Below, in pieces: positions 1 to 7,931 of a DNA stretch of 13,221 bases; position 1 is the stretch's first letter, and each line of letters opens with the position of its first letter. A program made the position numbers and the translations under genes. The stretch covers positions 1 through 13,221 of the forward strand of contig DASSWN010000102.1 in assembly GCA_035704905.1 (NCBI GenBank). The letters are read 5' to 3'. This DNA is from DASSWG01 sp035704905 (GTDB lineage Bacteria > Bacteroidota > Bacteroidia > Flavobacteriales > Flavobacteriaceae). The notes under the pieces were generated by a model that ran no database searches, was not told the origin of the DNA, and saw only the letters and a program-made list of their open reading frames with translations.

Positions 1-737
1 CGGACATAAAATTCATAATCGGTGGCCGGGTTTAAACCGGTCGCATCGTAAGGATTTGTTGTAACGCCTGTATAGTCAGCGGTCCCGGTTGGGGTTGTTC
101 CGGCGGGGACCACTTCGATGTCCCAAGTAGCCGCGCTTCCACTTTCTGTCCAGGCCAAGGTTGCAGAATCAGTCAAAACACCGGTGGCTGTTAGATCGGA
201 CGGTTTTGGACAGGTTGGGATGGCTCCCGAAACTACTTCATCAATAAAAATATACCAACCGTTCACCGTGGTCGTGTGAAAAGCAATATAAATATTCTGT
301 CCCGCATAAGCCGACAAATCGTACACATATTCTTCCCAAGTACCGGGAGGGGTAATGGGGCCGTCCAAAACGCTGAAATCCGCTTCGGCGGTTCCCGTGG
401 TGGAGACCATCACGCTAAAAGTGTCGGGGAAGCCGGTGCTATAATTCCTCGCAAAAAAAGAAAACTGATCCGAAACACCAGCGGTTACGGTAATTTGTGG
501 GGTGATCAAATAATCGTCGTGGGCAACAAGCGCATCATAGGCGATGGAGGCCACATTTGTGCCTTCATAGGCAGTTCCGTTGGCCGGGGGAACCGCGAGC
601 CAAGTGTTCGTATCTCCGCCGTTGATCACGGTCCAGGTCGCGGGCATACCTGTTTCGAAACCTTCCATAAATTGCGCATGCATTCTGGGAACAAGAAAAC
701 ATGTCGCCAAAATACACAGCAAAGTAATTTTTTTCAT
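1..737 (-). CDS. Secreted choice-of-anchor J / fibronectin type III protein (C-terminus beyond the window)
   Basis: The frame reads leftwards from the ATG at 737-735 and runs off the window edge without a stop, giving 245 complete residues. Residues 1-22 form a signal peptide (MKKITLLCILATCFLVPRMHA, cleavage near HA-Q). Residues 23-170 look like a choice-of-anchor J (cleaved-adhesin/MAM-like jelly-roll) domain: FMEGFE at the start, DDYLITPQI near 74-82, and a closing GWYIFIDEV near 160-168. From about 178 a fibronectin type III domain follows (PKPSDLTATGV, ATLAWTE, GLNPATDYEFYV). In Bacteroidetes this architecture is typical of large secreted or cell-surface adhesins and hydrolases that usually end in a type IX secretion sorting domain. 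That end is outside the window, so the sorting route is an inference. Any catalytic domain would also lie in the missing part. The domain calls are fairly secure and the function is unknown. Confidence 0.85.
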   Translation of the reverse strand, partial: MKKITLLCILATCFLVPRMHAQFMEGFETGMPATWTVINGGDTNTWLAVPPANGTAYEGTNVASIAYDALVAHDDYLITPQITVTAGVSDQFSFFARNYSTGFPDTFSVMVSTTGTAEADFSVLDGPITPPGTWEEYVYDLSAYAGQNIYIAFHTTTVNGWYIFIDEVVSGAIPTCPKPSDLTATGVLTDSATLAWTESGSAATWDIEVVPAGTTPTGTADYTGVTTNPYDATGLNPATDYEFYV

Positions 738-942
738 AAGAATAGTTTTTGGGTTTAAATAATCTGGGGAAGGTACAAAAAATTGGGAAAAGGTGTTAAT
801 CAACTCAAAAAAAAATGTTGAAACCGACACAGACAATTTCTTGAAGCAATTTTTCTGCAGAAACTATTGGTAAAACAAGGTTTTGGGCTTTTTCTTGTCT
901 TTCATTTTTGATTGTAAATAGAAGGGATAATTTCAAATTGCG

Positions 943-950
943 TACTTTTG
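943..950 (+). promoter_or_regulatory. Predicted hflX promoter -7 element (TAnnTTTG)
   Basis: TACTTTTG matches the Bacteroidetes -7 consensus TAnnTTTG at every fixed position. A start of transcription a few bases downstream would leave a leader of roughly 15 bases before the ATG at 972. No well-spaced -33 TTG/TTTG is visible; the nearest TTG, at 912-914, is 28 bases upstream. The element covers the TTG at 948, which argues against that codon as the translation start. Confidence 0.5.
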
Positions 951-971
951 AAGCCTAAAACTTTATCTTTC

Positions 972-2168
972 ATGCTCGATCAGGAGGAAATTTTATACGA
1001 AAAAACGATTCTTGTGGGAATCATCACCAAATTTCAAAATGAAGAGAAGTCCAAAGAGTATTTGGATGAACTGGAATTCTTGACTTATACCGCTGGTGGT
1101 GAGGTTTTGAAACGTTTTACGCAAAAACTGGAAGTTCCGAATCCGAAAACTTTTATTGGAAGTGGAAAAATGGAAGAGGTACGCGCTTATGTGGAAGAAC
1201 ATAAAATCGATACCGCGGTGTTTGATGACGAATTATCTCCGGCACAACAAAAAAATATTGAGAAAATACTGAAGTGTAAAGTTATCGACCGAACTTATTT
1301 GATTTTGGATATTTTCGCCCAACGAGCTCAAACCAGTTATGCACGAACACAAGTGGAATTGGCGCAGTATGAATATTTGCTGCCTCGGCTTACCGGATTA
1401 TGGACGCATTTGGAGCGCCAACGTGGTGGAATTGGAATGCGCGGCCCAGGGGAAACTGAAATTGAAACCGACCGCCGGATTGTGCGCGAACGCATTGCAC
1501 TTCTTAAAAATAAATTGAAAACCATTGACAAACAAATGGAAACCCAGCGCGGAAATCGCGGTCAACTCGTGCGGGTGGCTTTAGTCGGTTATACCAATGT
1601 CGGAAAATCGACTTTAATGAATGTGATCAGCAAAAGCGATGTTTTTGCAGAAGACAAATTGTTCGCCACCTTAGATACCACGGTTCGGAAAGTGGTGATT
1701 CGAAATTTGCCGTTTTTGTTGACAGATACTGTTGGATTCATCAGGAAATTGCCCACGCAATTGGTCGAATCTTTCAAATCTACTTTGGATGAAGTTCGCG
1801 AGGCTGATTTACTGCTTCATGTCGTGGATATTTCCCATCTCAATTTTGAAGAACACATTGCTTCGGTGAATCAAATTTTGGAAGACATTAAAAGCAACGA
1901 GAAACCAACGATCATGGTTTTCAACAAAATAGATCAATATATTCCCGAAAAAATCGATGAAGACGATTTGATTACCGAAAAGACACAAGCTCATTTTTCA
2001 CTGAAGGAGTGGGAGCAAACTTGGATGAACCGAATGGACGGAGATGCTATTTTTATCTCTGCCATTAAAAAGGAGAATATTGATTTGTTCAAGAAAAAAG
2101 TCTATGATGCGGTACGCGATATTCACGTGAAACGATTTCCATACAACAGTTTTCTTTATCCGGAATAG
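972..2168 (+). CDS. hflX: GTPase HflX (ribosome-associated)
   Basis: This is a 398-residue GTPase of the HflX family. HflX binds the 50S subunit and splits or rescues stalled ribosomes, especially under stress. The N-terminal nucleotide-binding-like domain (about 1-145) contains the family segments NPKTFIGSGK (57-66), FDDELSPAQQ (84-93) and DRTYLILDIFAQRA (106-119). The glycine-rich linker RGGIGMRGPGETEIETDRR (151-169) is highly diagnostic. The GTPase domain follows: G1 GYTNVGKST (206-214), G2 around ATLDTT (232-237), G3 DTVGF (252-256), G4 NKID (318-321) and G5 SAI (363-365). All GTP-binding motifs are intact. The frame is open from a TTG at 948, but that codon lies in the predicted promoter. 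The ATG at 972 gives MLDQEEILYEKT, which fits the family N-terminus. The gene is a single transcription unit, facing away from the secreted protein on its left and converging with the receptor operon on its right. Confidence 0.96.
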   Translation: MLDQEEILYEKTILVGIITKFQNEEKSKEYLDELEFLTYTAGGEVLKRFTQKLEVPNPKTFIGSGKMEEVRAYVEEHKIDTAVFDDELSPAQQKNIEKILKCKVIDRTYLILDIFAQRAQTSYARTQVELAQYEYLLPRLTGLWTHLERQRGGIGMRGPGETEIETDRRIVRERIALLKNKLKTIDKQMETQRGNRGQLVRVALVGYTNVGKSTLMNVISKSDVFAEDKLFATLDTTVRKVVIRNLPFLLTDTVGFIRKLPTQLVESFKSTLDEVREADLLLHVVDISHLNFEEHIASVNQILEDIKSNEKPTIMVFNKIDQYIPEKIDEDDLITEKTQAHFSLKEWEQTWMNRMDGDAIFISAIKKENIDLFKKKVYDAVRDIHVKRFPYNSFLYPE

Positions 2169-2223
2169 TCAAGGTTTAAAATTCAGGGTTCAAAAATTCA
2201 TGGTGCTTCCCCGCGATTATTTC

Positions 2224-2255
2224 GAGTGATAAATTTTTCACTCTTTGACTCTTTT
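2224..2255 (+). terminator. Possible hflX intrinsic terminator
   Basis: A GAGTGA / TCACTC stem (2224-2229 with 2238-2243) and an 8-base A/T loop are followed by TTTGACTCTTTTTC. The stem is short and the T-run is interrupted, but the element lies 55 bases after the hflX stop in the right orientation. It is a weaker candidate than the minus-strand terminator just downstream. Confidence 0.35.
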
Positions 2256-2277
2256 TCTATAGAATACTTTTCTTCAC

Positions 2278-2309
2278 AAAAAAAGCTCCCAAACTAATTC
2301 GGGAGCTTT
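2278..2309 (-). terminator. Intrinsic terminator of the receptor-DUF5689 operon
   Basis: On the minus strand, AAAGCTCCC (2309-2301) and GGGAGCTTT (2290-2282) form a perfect 9-bp stem with a 10-base loop, and the transcript continues in an unbroken run of T down to 2278. It begins about 29 bases after the DUF5689 stop. This is a textbook rho-independent terminator for the leftward operon. Read in the other direction there is no long T-run, so it serves hflX poorly. Confidence 0.85.
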
Positions 2310-2337
2310 AGTATATTCAATAAAACGGTTCCAACAA

Positions 2338-3699
2338 TTAGTTCGCGGAAACTTCGATATTATCAATTTGGTAAGTGGTGGTAATTCCATTGTCGCTTCC
2401 AAGATATTCAAACCCGAAATAAACGGTTTGTCCATCATAGGAAGAAAGATCGACATTTCCGGATGGCGTAAATTCCGCCGCATAACCATTGGTGCTTCCG
2501 GTTGCAATATCAACATTCAATTCTGTCCAAGTCGCGGCGGTAACATCTCCTGAAAAATCAGTGGAAACATACACTTTCAGACCTTCGCCATTATTATGGC
2601 CGTCTTTGCTGTCGAACCTAAAAGTTGCAGAATTGGATAAACCGCTCAAATCTATTCCCGGTGTAATTAGCCAAACATGCATTGGGTTTTCATTGGAATT
2701 GTAGGCCGAAATTTGCGCATAGGTATTGTCGCTATATTCACGGGCATCCCACTTCCATTCTCCACCGCTAACGTTCACATTTGTCCATTCCGGAAGATCA
2801 ATGACTTCCCCGGGACCGGTAATATTGATTTCTTCAAAATTTTCTTCAAACAATGCATCGCAGCGTGGTTGATCGAAATTAATGTCTTCCGTGTCACGAA
2901 TATAAAGTTGATAATCAGCGTTGAATTTGCTCAAAACTGCTGTGATACTGCCTTGCCCTTCCGGCAACAATTCATTTTTGAAGGAAGCAAACCCACTGTT
3001 TCGTAAAATGATGGTTTGACCGGTAACACAACTTTCAACCTCCCTGTTCACTGTAAAGGTATCATCGAGATTTCCGTAGTGTTCGCCAACCAAACCAGAA
3101 GGGAATTGCATATTCTCGAACGTAACCAAGGTGTTCACCTTCGCATCGGAAACTTGATCCAAGGTAATCACGGTCGGTACGATTTCTGCTGTTTCCCCGG
3201 AACGGAAAACATGCTGTTCAAATTCCAAATTATCCATCCGACCGACTTCCGCACCGTACAAATCGCCAATTGTGATAACACCGCCATCTTCACCTACATA
3301 TAAACCTTTTAAGCTAACATACACTTTTCTTCCCGGTTCAAAAAAGGTATATAAATCGCTGGCATCGGTTTGAATGGAAATTCCCGCTTCCGGATTTTCG
3401 GGGCTACTTTGTATAATCAGTTCCTTGTAGAAATTTCCTGTTTTATCACTGGAAATAACATAACCTTCAATAATTAAACTGTCGGTGATCAAAACCGGTG
3501 GGGGAAGCTCGAAGTCAGTGGGGTCTTCGTCCGTGGCCAAATAGATATCTTTAATATCCTGAATGCTGTTGGTAACCGTAAGGTTCGGTTCTTCGAAAGT
3601 GATTTCCGGGGTGTCAAAATCGTCATCTTGCACGCATCCCGAAAATGTGAACGCCAAAAAAATCAGGCTCAAAACTGTTTTATTTACTATCTTTTTCAT
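2338..3699 (-). CDS. DUF5689 / choice-of-anchor J surface lipoprotein
   Basis: This is a 453-residue lipoprotein. Residues 1-22 are a lipoprotein signal ending in FTFSGC, with Cys22 as the lipidation site. The next residues are VQDDDFD. An acidic patch directly after the cysteine is the Bacteroidetes lipoprotein export signal, so an outer-face location is likely. Residues about 40-275 match DUF5689. The part LIIEGYVISSDKTGNFYKEL (75-94) followed by YTFFEPGRKVYVSLKGLYV (117-135) has the strand pattern of an OB fold. Residues about 282-453 are a choice-of-anchor J domain (ENFEE, HVWLITPGIDLSG, and YQIDNIEV at the end). The open frame extends to 3753, but that start would overlap the receptor gene and bury the signal peptide; the ATG at 3699 gives MKKIVNK and a proper signal. 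The gene lies 40 bases behind the receptor, evidently co-transcribed, in the slot where SusD normally stands. A ligand-capture role for the receptor is inferred. Confidence 0.88.
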   Translation of the reverse strand: MKKIVNKTVLSLIFLAFTFSGCVQDDDFDTPEITFEEPNLTVTNSIQDIKDIYLATDEDPTDFELPPPVLITDSLIIEGYVISSDKTGNFYKELIIQSSPENPEAGISIQTDASDLYTFFEPGRKVYVSLKGLYVGEDGGVITIGDLYGAEVGRMDNLEFEQHVFRSGETAEIVPTVITLDQVSDAKVNTLVTFENMQFPSGLVGEHYGNLDDTFTVNREVESCVTGQTIILRNSGFASFKNELLPEGQGSITAVLSKFNADYQLYIRDTEDINFDQPRCDALFEENFEEINITGPGEVIDLPEWTNVNVSGGEWKWDAREYSDNTYAQISAYNSNENPMHVWLITPGIDLSGLSNSATFRFDSKDGHNNGEGLKVYVSTDFSGDVTAATWTELNVDIATGSTNGYAAEFTPSGNVDLSSYDGQTVYFGFEYLGSDNGITTTYQIDNIEVSAN

Positions 3700-3739
3700 C
3701 GTGTTTAGGTATAAAATAATTCGTTTTTCTTTTTTATAG

Positions 3740-6490
3740 TTAAAATCTGACATATAGGTTTAGGTAATAATTGGCACCATAACCATACCAATATTTCGGA
3801 CCGAAAACGCGGGAGCCTCCAGAAACATCTTCCTGTAATTCGCGGTAATTGGCGCTCCTTCCTTGTTCAAAACCACCTGTTTTGTATTGTTTGTCAAGAA
3901 TATTGCTGATCACCCCGAAAATGCCAATATAATAGTCGCCTACTTTCCAAGATTTTCCACCAATTACATTCACCAAAAAATAATCATTGAACTTTTCTTG
4001 CTTTAGCAATTCCCGTGCAACTTCCGGATCGTAATCGTTGAACGGAATTCCATCCACATCGGTGTAGAAATTTTTTGTTCGTGTAATGGGCGCTACATCC
4101 AAATAGGCATTTGCGAAATAGTTTACGGTTGAACCAAAGAACCAATAATCCGGATCGCGGTATTCGAATCCGAGTTGGAAAGCATTTTCCGGCCCACCGG
4201 CCACGTGGTAATCTTTCAGATAAGATTCGCCATACGGCAAGGGTTCGTCGAAATCATCGGAGGTAAGGTACAAATTTGGGTTGCTGGCGTAGGTATATTG
4301 GCCAATAGCGGCGGCGCCTTTCAGTTTAATTGTGGAAGTCATTTGGGCTTCGATCCCAAATTCCATTCCCATGTGTCTTTTGTCCACCCCTGTCAAAACT
4401 TCTTGAACAAAGGCATTGGTTGTGTTTCTTCCCAAATTGGAAAGTCCATCTGCATAGAAAAACGAGATTTCCGTGGCATCTTCCATCATGGAATAATATC
4501 CTGTCAATCGCGCCTTGATATTGGAAGTTCGGAAAATATAGCTCAAATCCAACGATTGGATTTTTTCTTCTTCCAAACCAACGACCACATCATTGTTCTG
4601 ACGCGAGTTTGAAAAAGAATTCCGCATAGTAGGCGCTTTGGTGAAATAACCGCCGTTCACTTCCACATAATTTTTTCCGTCTATTTTATAGGTAGCACCT
4701 GCTTTCGCTCCATACGTGGTAAATTTCAATTCTTCACTTTCTCCCAAAGAATTAGTGGGGAAATTTCCGTTTTGATATAAACCAATTCGCTGGTAAGTTG
4801 TGTTTTCAACTTTTCCGCCTACATAGAAATCCACTTTGTTATAGCTGAATTGTGCCTGCGCAAATCCGGAATATTTTGTGGCTTCCATTTCGTAATTATA
4901 ACTGAATTTATCACCTTCACCAACCAAGCGGTTTGGGTTTTGAAGATCGGATTGCGACTCGTCACCTGAACTGAAAGTGTCCACATCCAAATAGTTTTCG
5001 GCTCCGAGCAAATCCATCATATAGGCAAAATTCTCAGATTTCAAACTTCGGTAACGCAATGCTCCCGTAACTTTGATGTTATCGTTCAAACGGGAATTTA
5101 AAATGGTGTTTGCCGAAATTTGTTTGTTATCGGTACGGTCTTCGTATAAATAATAACGTGCCGGGCCGCCGAAAGCAATATTTGTTGCATATAACTTGTT
5201 CCAGTCGATTTGTCCGTCGTTGATGAATTCTTGTTCCTTCAAATAGGCATCTTCGTAATCGGGGCCGTTCGGATCGGAAAGCTCATAGCTTGGCAAATTT
5301 CTGTAATAGGAAGGATCGGGGTTCGGAACGTCGTCATAACCCAACCGGCTGTTTCCGGTTTCGCCAAATTTGTAGGCCACATTGGTGTTCAGTTCGGTTT
5401 TATCGGAAATATCCCAATAATGGTTCAACATTATCACCGGTTCATTGAACCGTTTGATTCGCGAATTTCGTTTTTCGCCATCTTGGTAGCCCCAATACGA
5501 ATTGTATTGTGTTCCTTTCAAATCATATACCTCTTGAGTGTTTGGGGAAGATTTTCCCCTTCTGTAGGGAACATAATAAGCGGCCAAATTCAAACTGTGG
5601 TCATCGCCCAATTTTTTCTCGACAGCCAAAAAGAAAGAATTTGCATCGTAAAATGTTCCTTCATTATATCCTTCTTTGCCATAACGTCGTGCGAACAAAA
5701 CCGAATAGGCCCAACCGCTGGCAAGTTGGCCCGAATTGTAATTTGCGCTCACCCGGCCGGTGTAGCTTTTGTTGGCCCTGGCATACGAAACTTTTCCGCC
5801 TTCACGATATTGCGATGCGCGCATGGTAATATTTGTTGTTCCTGCCAAACCTCCAAATGCATAATCGTTGGCCGAAAGTCCCATTGAAAAAGAACGGTTG
5901 CGCTGGGCATCGTTTAACCCGCCCCACGTGCTCCATTCCGGACCGCCGTCATACATTTCGTTCATGACAATTCCATTGATCAACACTTTTCCGTTTTCGC
6001 TTTCCAAACCTCGTGGGCGGAAAAAAGTAGCGCTGAAATCATAAGCGGCGGCACTTAAAAACACGTCTTTGGATGCTTGTAAAAGTCCGGCGATATTGTC
6101 GGCACCGCCAATGTCTTTATCGAGTTCGGTATCGGCCAAAACAATGGTGGCAATCTGGGTTTGTTCGGCAAGGTCGATTTCCAAACCAATGATTTCCATG
6201 TCCAACGTTTCACCTTCCTCCACCACAATTGGTAATGTTTTTGTGATGTAGCCATCCCGGGAAACAATTAAGGTTTGTTCGCCCAAAGGAAGTTTCTGGG
6301 GGCCAAAAGTAAATTGCCCGTCTGCTTTGGAGGTGGTTTTCACTCCGTCATGCCCTTCCAAATAAATTTGTGCTCCGGGAAGCGCTTTGTTTGTTCCGGC
6401 ATCGACGATTTTTCCAGTGATTCCCGTTTGGGCAAAAAGTGGTGTCGCGAAGAAAACCGCCGTCAATAAAAGAATTAATTTTCTTGTCAT
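3740..6490 (-). CDS. TonB-dependent outer-membrane receptor
   Basis: This 916-residue protein is a complete TonB-dependent receptor, an energised outer-membrane pore for large or scarce solutes. The signal peptide is MTRKLILLLTAVFFATPLFA, cleaved before Gln21. Residues about 22-100 are a carboxypeptidase-regulatory-like beta-sandwich (TGITGKIVDAGTNKALPGAQIYL is its characteristic opening). The plug follows at about 130-228 and includes FFRPRG (156-161), VLINGIVMNEM (169-179) and GGLAGTTNITMRAS (213-226). From about 230 onward there are alternating aromatic strands of a 22-strand barrel, ending in YYLNLYVRF with the terminal Phe needed for barrel assembly. It lacks the hallmarks of long SusC proteins and its partner is a DUF5689 lipoprotein, not SusD. 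The start at 6490 is fixed by the signal peptide. A predicted promoter and a palindrome lie upstream. The substrate cannot be read from the sequence. The divergent EEP hydrolase suggests a phosphate ester or nucleic-acid product. Confidence 0.94.
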   Translation of the reverse strand: MTRKLILLLTAVFFATPLFAQTGITGKIVDAGTNKALPGAQIYLEGHDGVKTTSKADGQFTFGPQKLPLGEQTLIVSRDGYITKTLPIVVEEGETLDMEIIGLEIDLAEQTQIATIVLADTELDKDIGGADNIAGLLQASKDVFLSAAAYDFSATFFRPRGLESENGKVLINGIVMNEMYDGGPEWSTWGGLNDAQRNRSFSMGLSANDYAFGGLAGTTNITMRASQYREGGKVSYARANKSYTGRVSANYNSGQLASGWAYSVLFARRYGKEGYNEGTFYDANSFFLAVEKKLGDDHSLNLAAYYVPYRRGKSSPNTQEVYDLKGTQYNSYWGYQDGEKRNSRIKRFNEPVIMLNHYWDISDKTELNTNVAYKFGETGNSRLGYDDVPNPDPSYYRNLPSYELSDPNGPDYEDAYLKEQEFINDGQIDWNKLYATNIAFGGPARYYLYEDRTDNKQISANTILNSRLNDNIKVTGALRYRSLKSENFAYMMDLLGAENYLDVDTFSSGDESQSDLQNPNRLVGEGDKFSYNYEMEATKYSGFAQAQFSYNKVDFYVGGKVENTTYQRIGLYQNGNFPTNSLGESEELKFTTYGAKAGATYKIDGKNYVEVNGGYFTKAPTMRNSFSNSRQNNDVVVGLEEEKIQSLDLSYIFRTSNIKARLTGYYSMMEDATEISFFYADGLSNLGRNTTNAFVQEVLTGVDKRHMGMEFGIEAQMTSTIKLKGAAAIGQYTYASNPNLYLTSDDFDEPLPYGESYLKDYHVAGGPENAFQLGFEYRDPDYWFFGSTVNYFANAYLDVAPITRTKNFYTDVDGIPFNDYDPEVARELLKQEKFNDYFLVNVIGGKSWKVGDYYIGIFGVISNILDKQYKTGGFEQGRSANYRELQEDVSGGSRVFGPKYWYGYGANYYLNLYVRF

Positions 6491-6610
6491 TTCTGTCAGC
6501 TGTTGTTTGTTTTAAATAATGGAATTATTTCTTTTGTTTTTCTCGACTTGTAGCGAAATAAACACGAATCGAAAAAATTCCTTCTTTAATACCGATTTTG
6601 AATTATGGGG

Positions 6611-6618
6611 CAAAAATA
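6611..6618 (-). promoter_or_regulatory. Predicted receptor-operon promoter -7 element
   Basis: On the minus strand this reads TATTTTTG, a perfect TAnnTTTG. Transcription would start near 6606, giving a 5' leader of about 115 bases before the receptor ATG at 6490. No TTG is seen at the -33 position; that place is occupied by the palindrome at 6629-6659, which is compatible with an activator-dependent promoter. Confidence 0.5.
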
Positions 6619-6628
6619 CATTAAATTC

Positions 6629-6659
6629 GTAAATTTCCTTCGCGCGAAAGAAATTTTAC
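6629..6659. promoter_or_regulatory. Large palindrome, likely operator of the divergent receptor/EEP promoters
   Basis: The arms AAATTTCCTTCGC (6631-6643) and GCGAAAGAAATTT (6644-6656) are complementary at 12 of 13 positions. The only mismatch is 6638/6649. With a one-base bulge the symmetry extends to GT at 6629-6630 and AC at 6658-6659. The core is the perfect palindrome TTCGCGCGAA. It lies between two divergent promoter elements, with no gene ending nearby, so an operator is a better explanation than a terminator. The regulator is unknown. Confidence 0.6.
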
Positions 6660-6719
6660 AATTTAAGAACCAGAAAGCTTACATAAATGATAATTATTCC
6701 GCCGCAAGCGAAAAAACAG

Positions 6720-6727
6720 TATCTTTG
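6720..6727 (+). promoter_or_regulatory. Predicted promoter -7 element of the EEP gene
   Basis: TATCTTTG matches TAnnTTTG at all fixed positions and is followed by GCGCA. It would start transcription near 6732 and leave a leader of about 40 bases before the ATG at 6773. No clear TTG is present 17-20 bases upstream. The element is divergent from the receptor promoter about 100 bases away. Confidence 0.5.
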
Positions 6728-6772
6728 CGCACATTATTTTTTAAGGTATTTCAATAAAACTCAGCTATTAAA

Positions 6773-7852
6773 ATGAAAAAATTCTTGTTTCCATTTTTTA
6801 TAGGAATATTGCTATCGTCCTGCAATTCCACCAAGCAAGCCGCTACTTCGAATTCCACAGGCGACACCAAAAATCAATATAAAATCTTGACGGTGGCTTT
6901 TTATAATTTGGAAAACTTGTTCGATACGGAAAATGATCCTAAAAAATTTGACGAACGTACGCCTATTATGGAAATGCCGGCAGAAGCCAGACCGGAAGCA
7001 TATCGAAAAAAATTGCATAATATGGCCAGTGTGCTTTCTAAAATTGGCACCGATGTGGCAAAGGATTCACCGGCGATAATCGGGATTTCGGAAGTGGAAA
7101 ATCAAAAGGTAATCGAAGATTTGGTGAACCAACCGGAATTGGTGGAAAAAAATTACGGAATTATTCATTACGAATCGCCAGACGAACGTGGTATTGACGT
7201 TGCACTTTTATATCAAAAAGATTTGTTCCGCCCCATAAGTTCCAGTTCGCATAGCGTATATCTTTACAATCAGGCGAAAGAGAAACAGGATTACACGCGC
7301 GATCAATTGCTGGTAACAGGATTGTTGGATGGAGAGAAAATGCATTTTATTGTGAACCATTGGCCTTCCCGTGGAGGGGGTGAGGCCGCCAGCGAACCAA
7401 AACGTTTGGCAGCGGCGGCGGTAATGAAAGGGATTATTGATTCTATTCAAGCCGTTGACCCTTATGCAAAAATCATGGCCATGGGCGATTTTAACGATAA
7501 CGGATACAACAAAAGTTTCAAAGAAGTGCTTGGTTCAAAAAGTGAACAAGAAAGCGTTAAACTAAAAGGAATTTATAATCCGTATGAAGCGCTTCATGCA
7601 CAAGGAATAGGAAGCAATGCCTATCGCGACGGCTGGGATAATTTTGACCAAATTATTATGACCAAGCCTTTTTTGGCCGGCGATTATGACTCCTATCATT
7701 TTTACAAAGCCTTTGTTTTTAACCCCAAATTTATGCTCACCCCCGAAGGCCGCTACAAAGGATATCCATTCCGCAGCTGGGGGAATGGGGCTTTTACCGG
7801 TGGTTATAGCGATCATTTTCCAGTATATGTTTATCTGATTAAGGAGTTGTAA
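6773..7852 (+). CDS. Endonuclease/exonuclease/phosphatase (EEP) family lipoprotein
   Basis: This is a 359-residue lipoprotein with a complete EEP (DNase I/exonuclease III-like) fold. The signal MKKFLFPFFIGILLSSC has Cys17 as the lipidation site. The following NSTKQAATSN has no acidic export signal, so the inner (periplasmic) leaflet is more likely than the outer surface. Metal-dependent phosphodiesterase motifs appear in order: AFYNLENLFDT (42-52, Asn45), GISEVEN (104-110, Glu107), ERGIDVALLY (138-147), VNHWPSRGGG (194-203, His196), AMGDFND (236-242, Asp239 and Asn241), NFDQI (290-294) and YSDHFPVY (345-352, Asp347-His348). Every catalytic position expected of the family is present, so it should be active on a phosphodiester or phosphomonoester. 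DNA, RNA or another phosphate ester cannot be distinguished here. It faces away from the TonB receptor across a 282-base region holding two promoters and a palindrome. Relatives of this type are commonly annotated as secreted nucleases. Confidence 0.92.
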   Translation: MKKFLFPFFIGILLSSCNSTKQAATSNSTGDTKNQYKILTVAFYNLENLFDTENDPKKFDERTPIMEMPAEARPEAYRKKLHNMASVLSKIGTDVAKDSPAIIGISEVENQKVIEDLVNQPELVEKNYGIIHYESPDERGIDVALLYQKDLFRPISSSSHSVYLYNQAKEKQDYTRDQLLVTGLLDGEKMHFIVNHWPSRGGGEAASEPKRLAAAAVMKGIIDSIQAVDPYAKIMAMGDFNDNGYNKSFKEVLGSKSEQESVKLKGIYNPYEALHAQGIGSNAYRDGWDNFDQIIMTKPFLAGDYDSYHFYKAFVFNPKFMLTPEGRYKGYPFRSWGNGAFTGGYSDHFPVYVYLIKEL

Positions 7853-7931
7853 GTCCAGTTGCAAATCGTTGACAATCAGAAATTTCTCATAATACGCCAT
7901 TTGCCTTATTGATTTAACTTTTCTTTCGGCC

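Noticed and set aside
276..758. Open plus-strand frame of 160 codons
   Set aside because: It lies antisense to the choice-of-anchor J / fibronectin protein, which has a signal peptide and recognisable domains. The plus-strand translation is low-complexity and has no domain features.
852..863. Palindrome TTTCTGCAGAAA upstream of hflX
   Set aside because: A 12-bp perfect palindrome is expected a few times by chance in a window of this size, and it is 80 bases from the promoter element without other support.
948..971. TTG start of hflX, eight residues longer
   Set aside because: The codon is part of a perfect promoter -7 element, and the ATG at 972 gives the usual family N-terminus.
3740..3753. 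Apparent overlap between the receptor gene and the DUF5689 gene
   Set aside because: It arises only from the over-long start of the DUF5689 frame. With the ATG at 3699 the genes are 40 bases apart.
5210..5887. Open plus-strand frame of 225 codons inside the receptor gene
   Set aside because: It is antisense to the plug and barrel region of a complete, well-conserved TonB receptor. Long antisense frames are common opposite such genes and this one shows no family motif.
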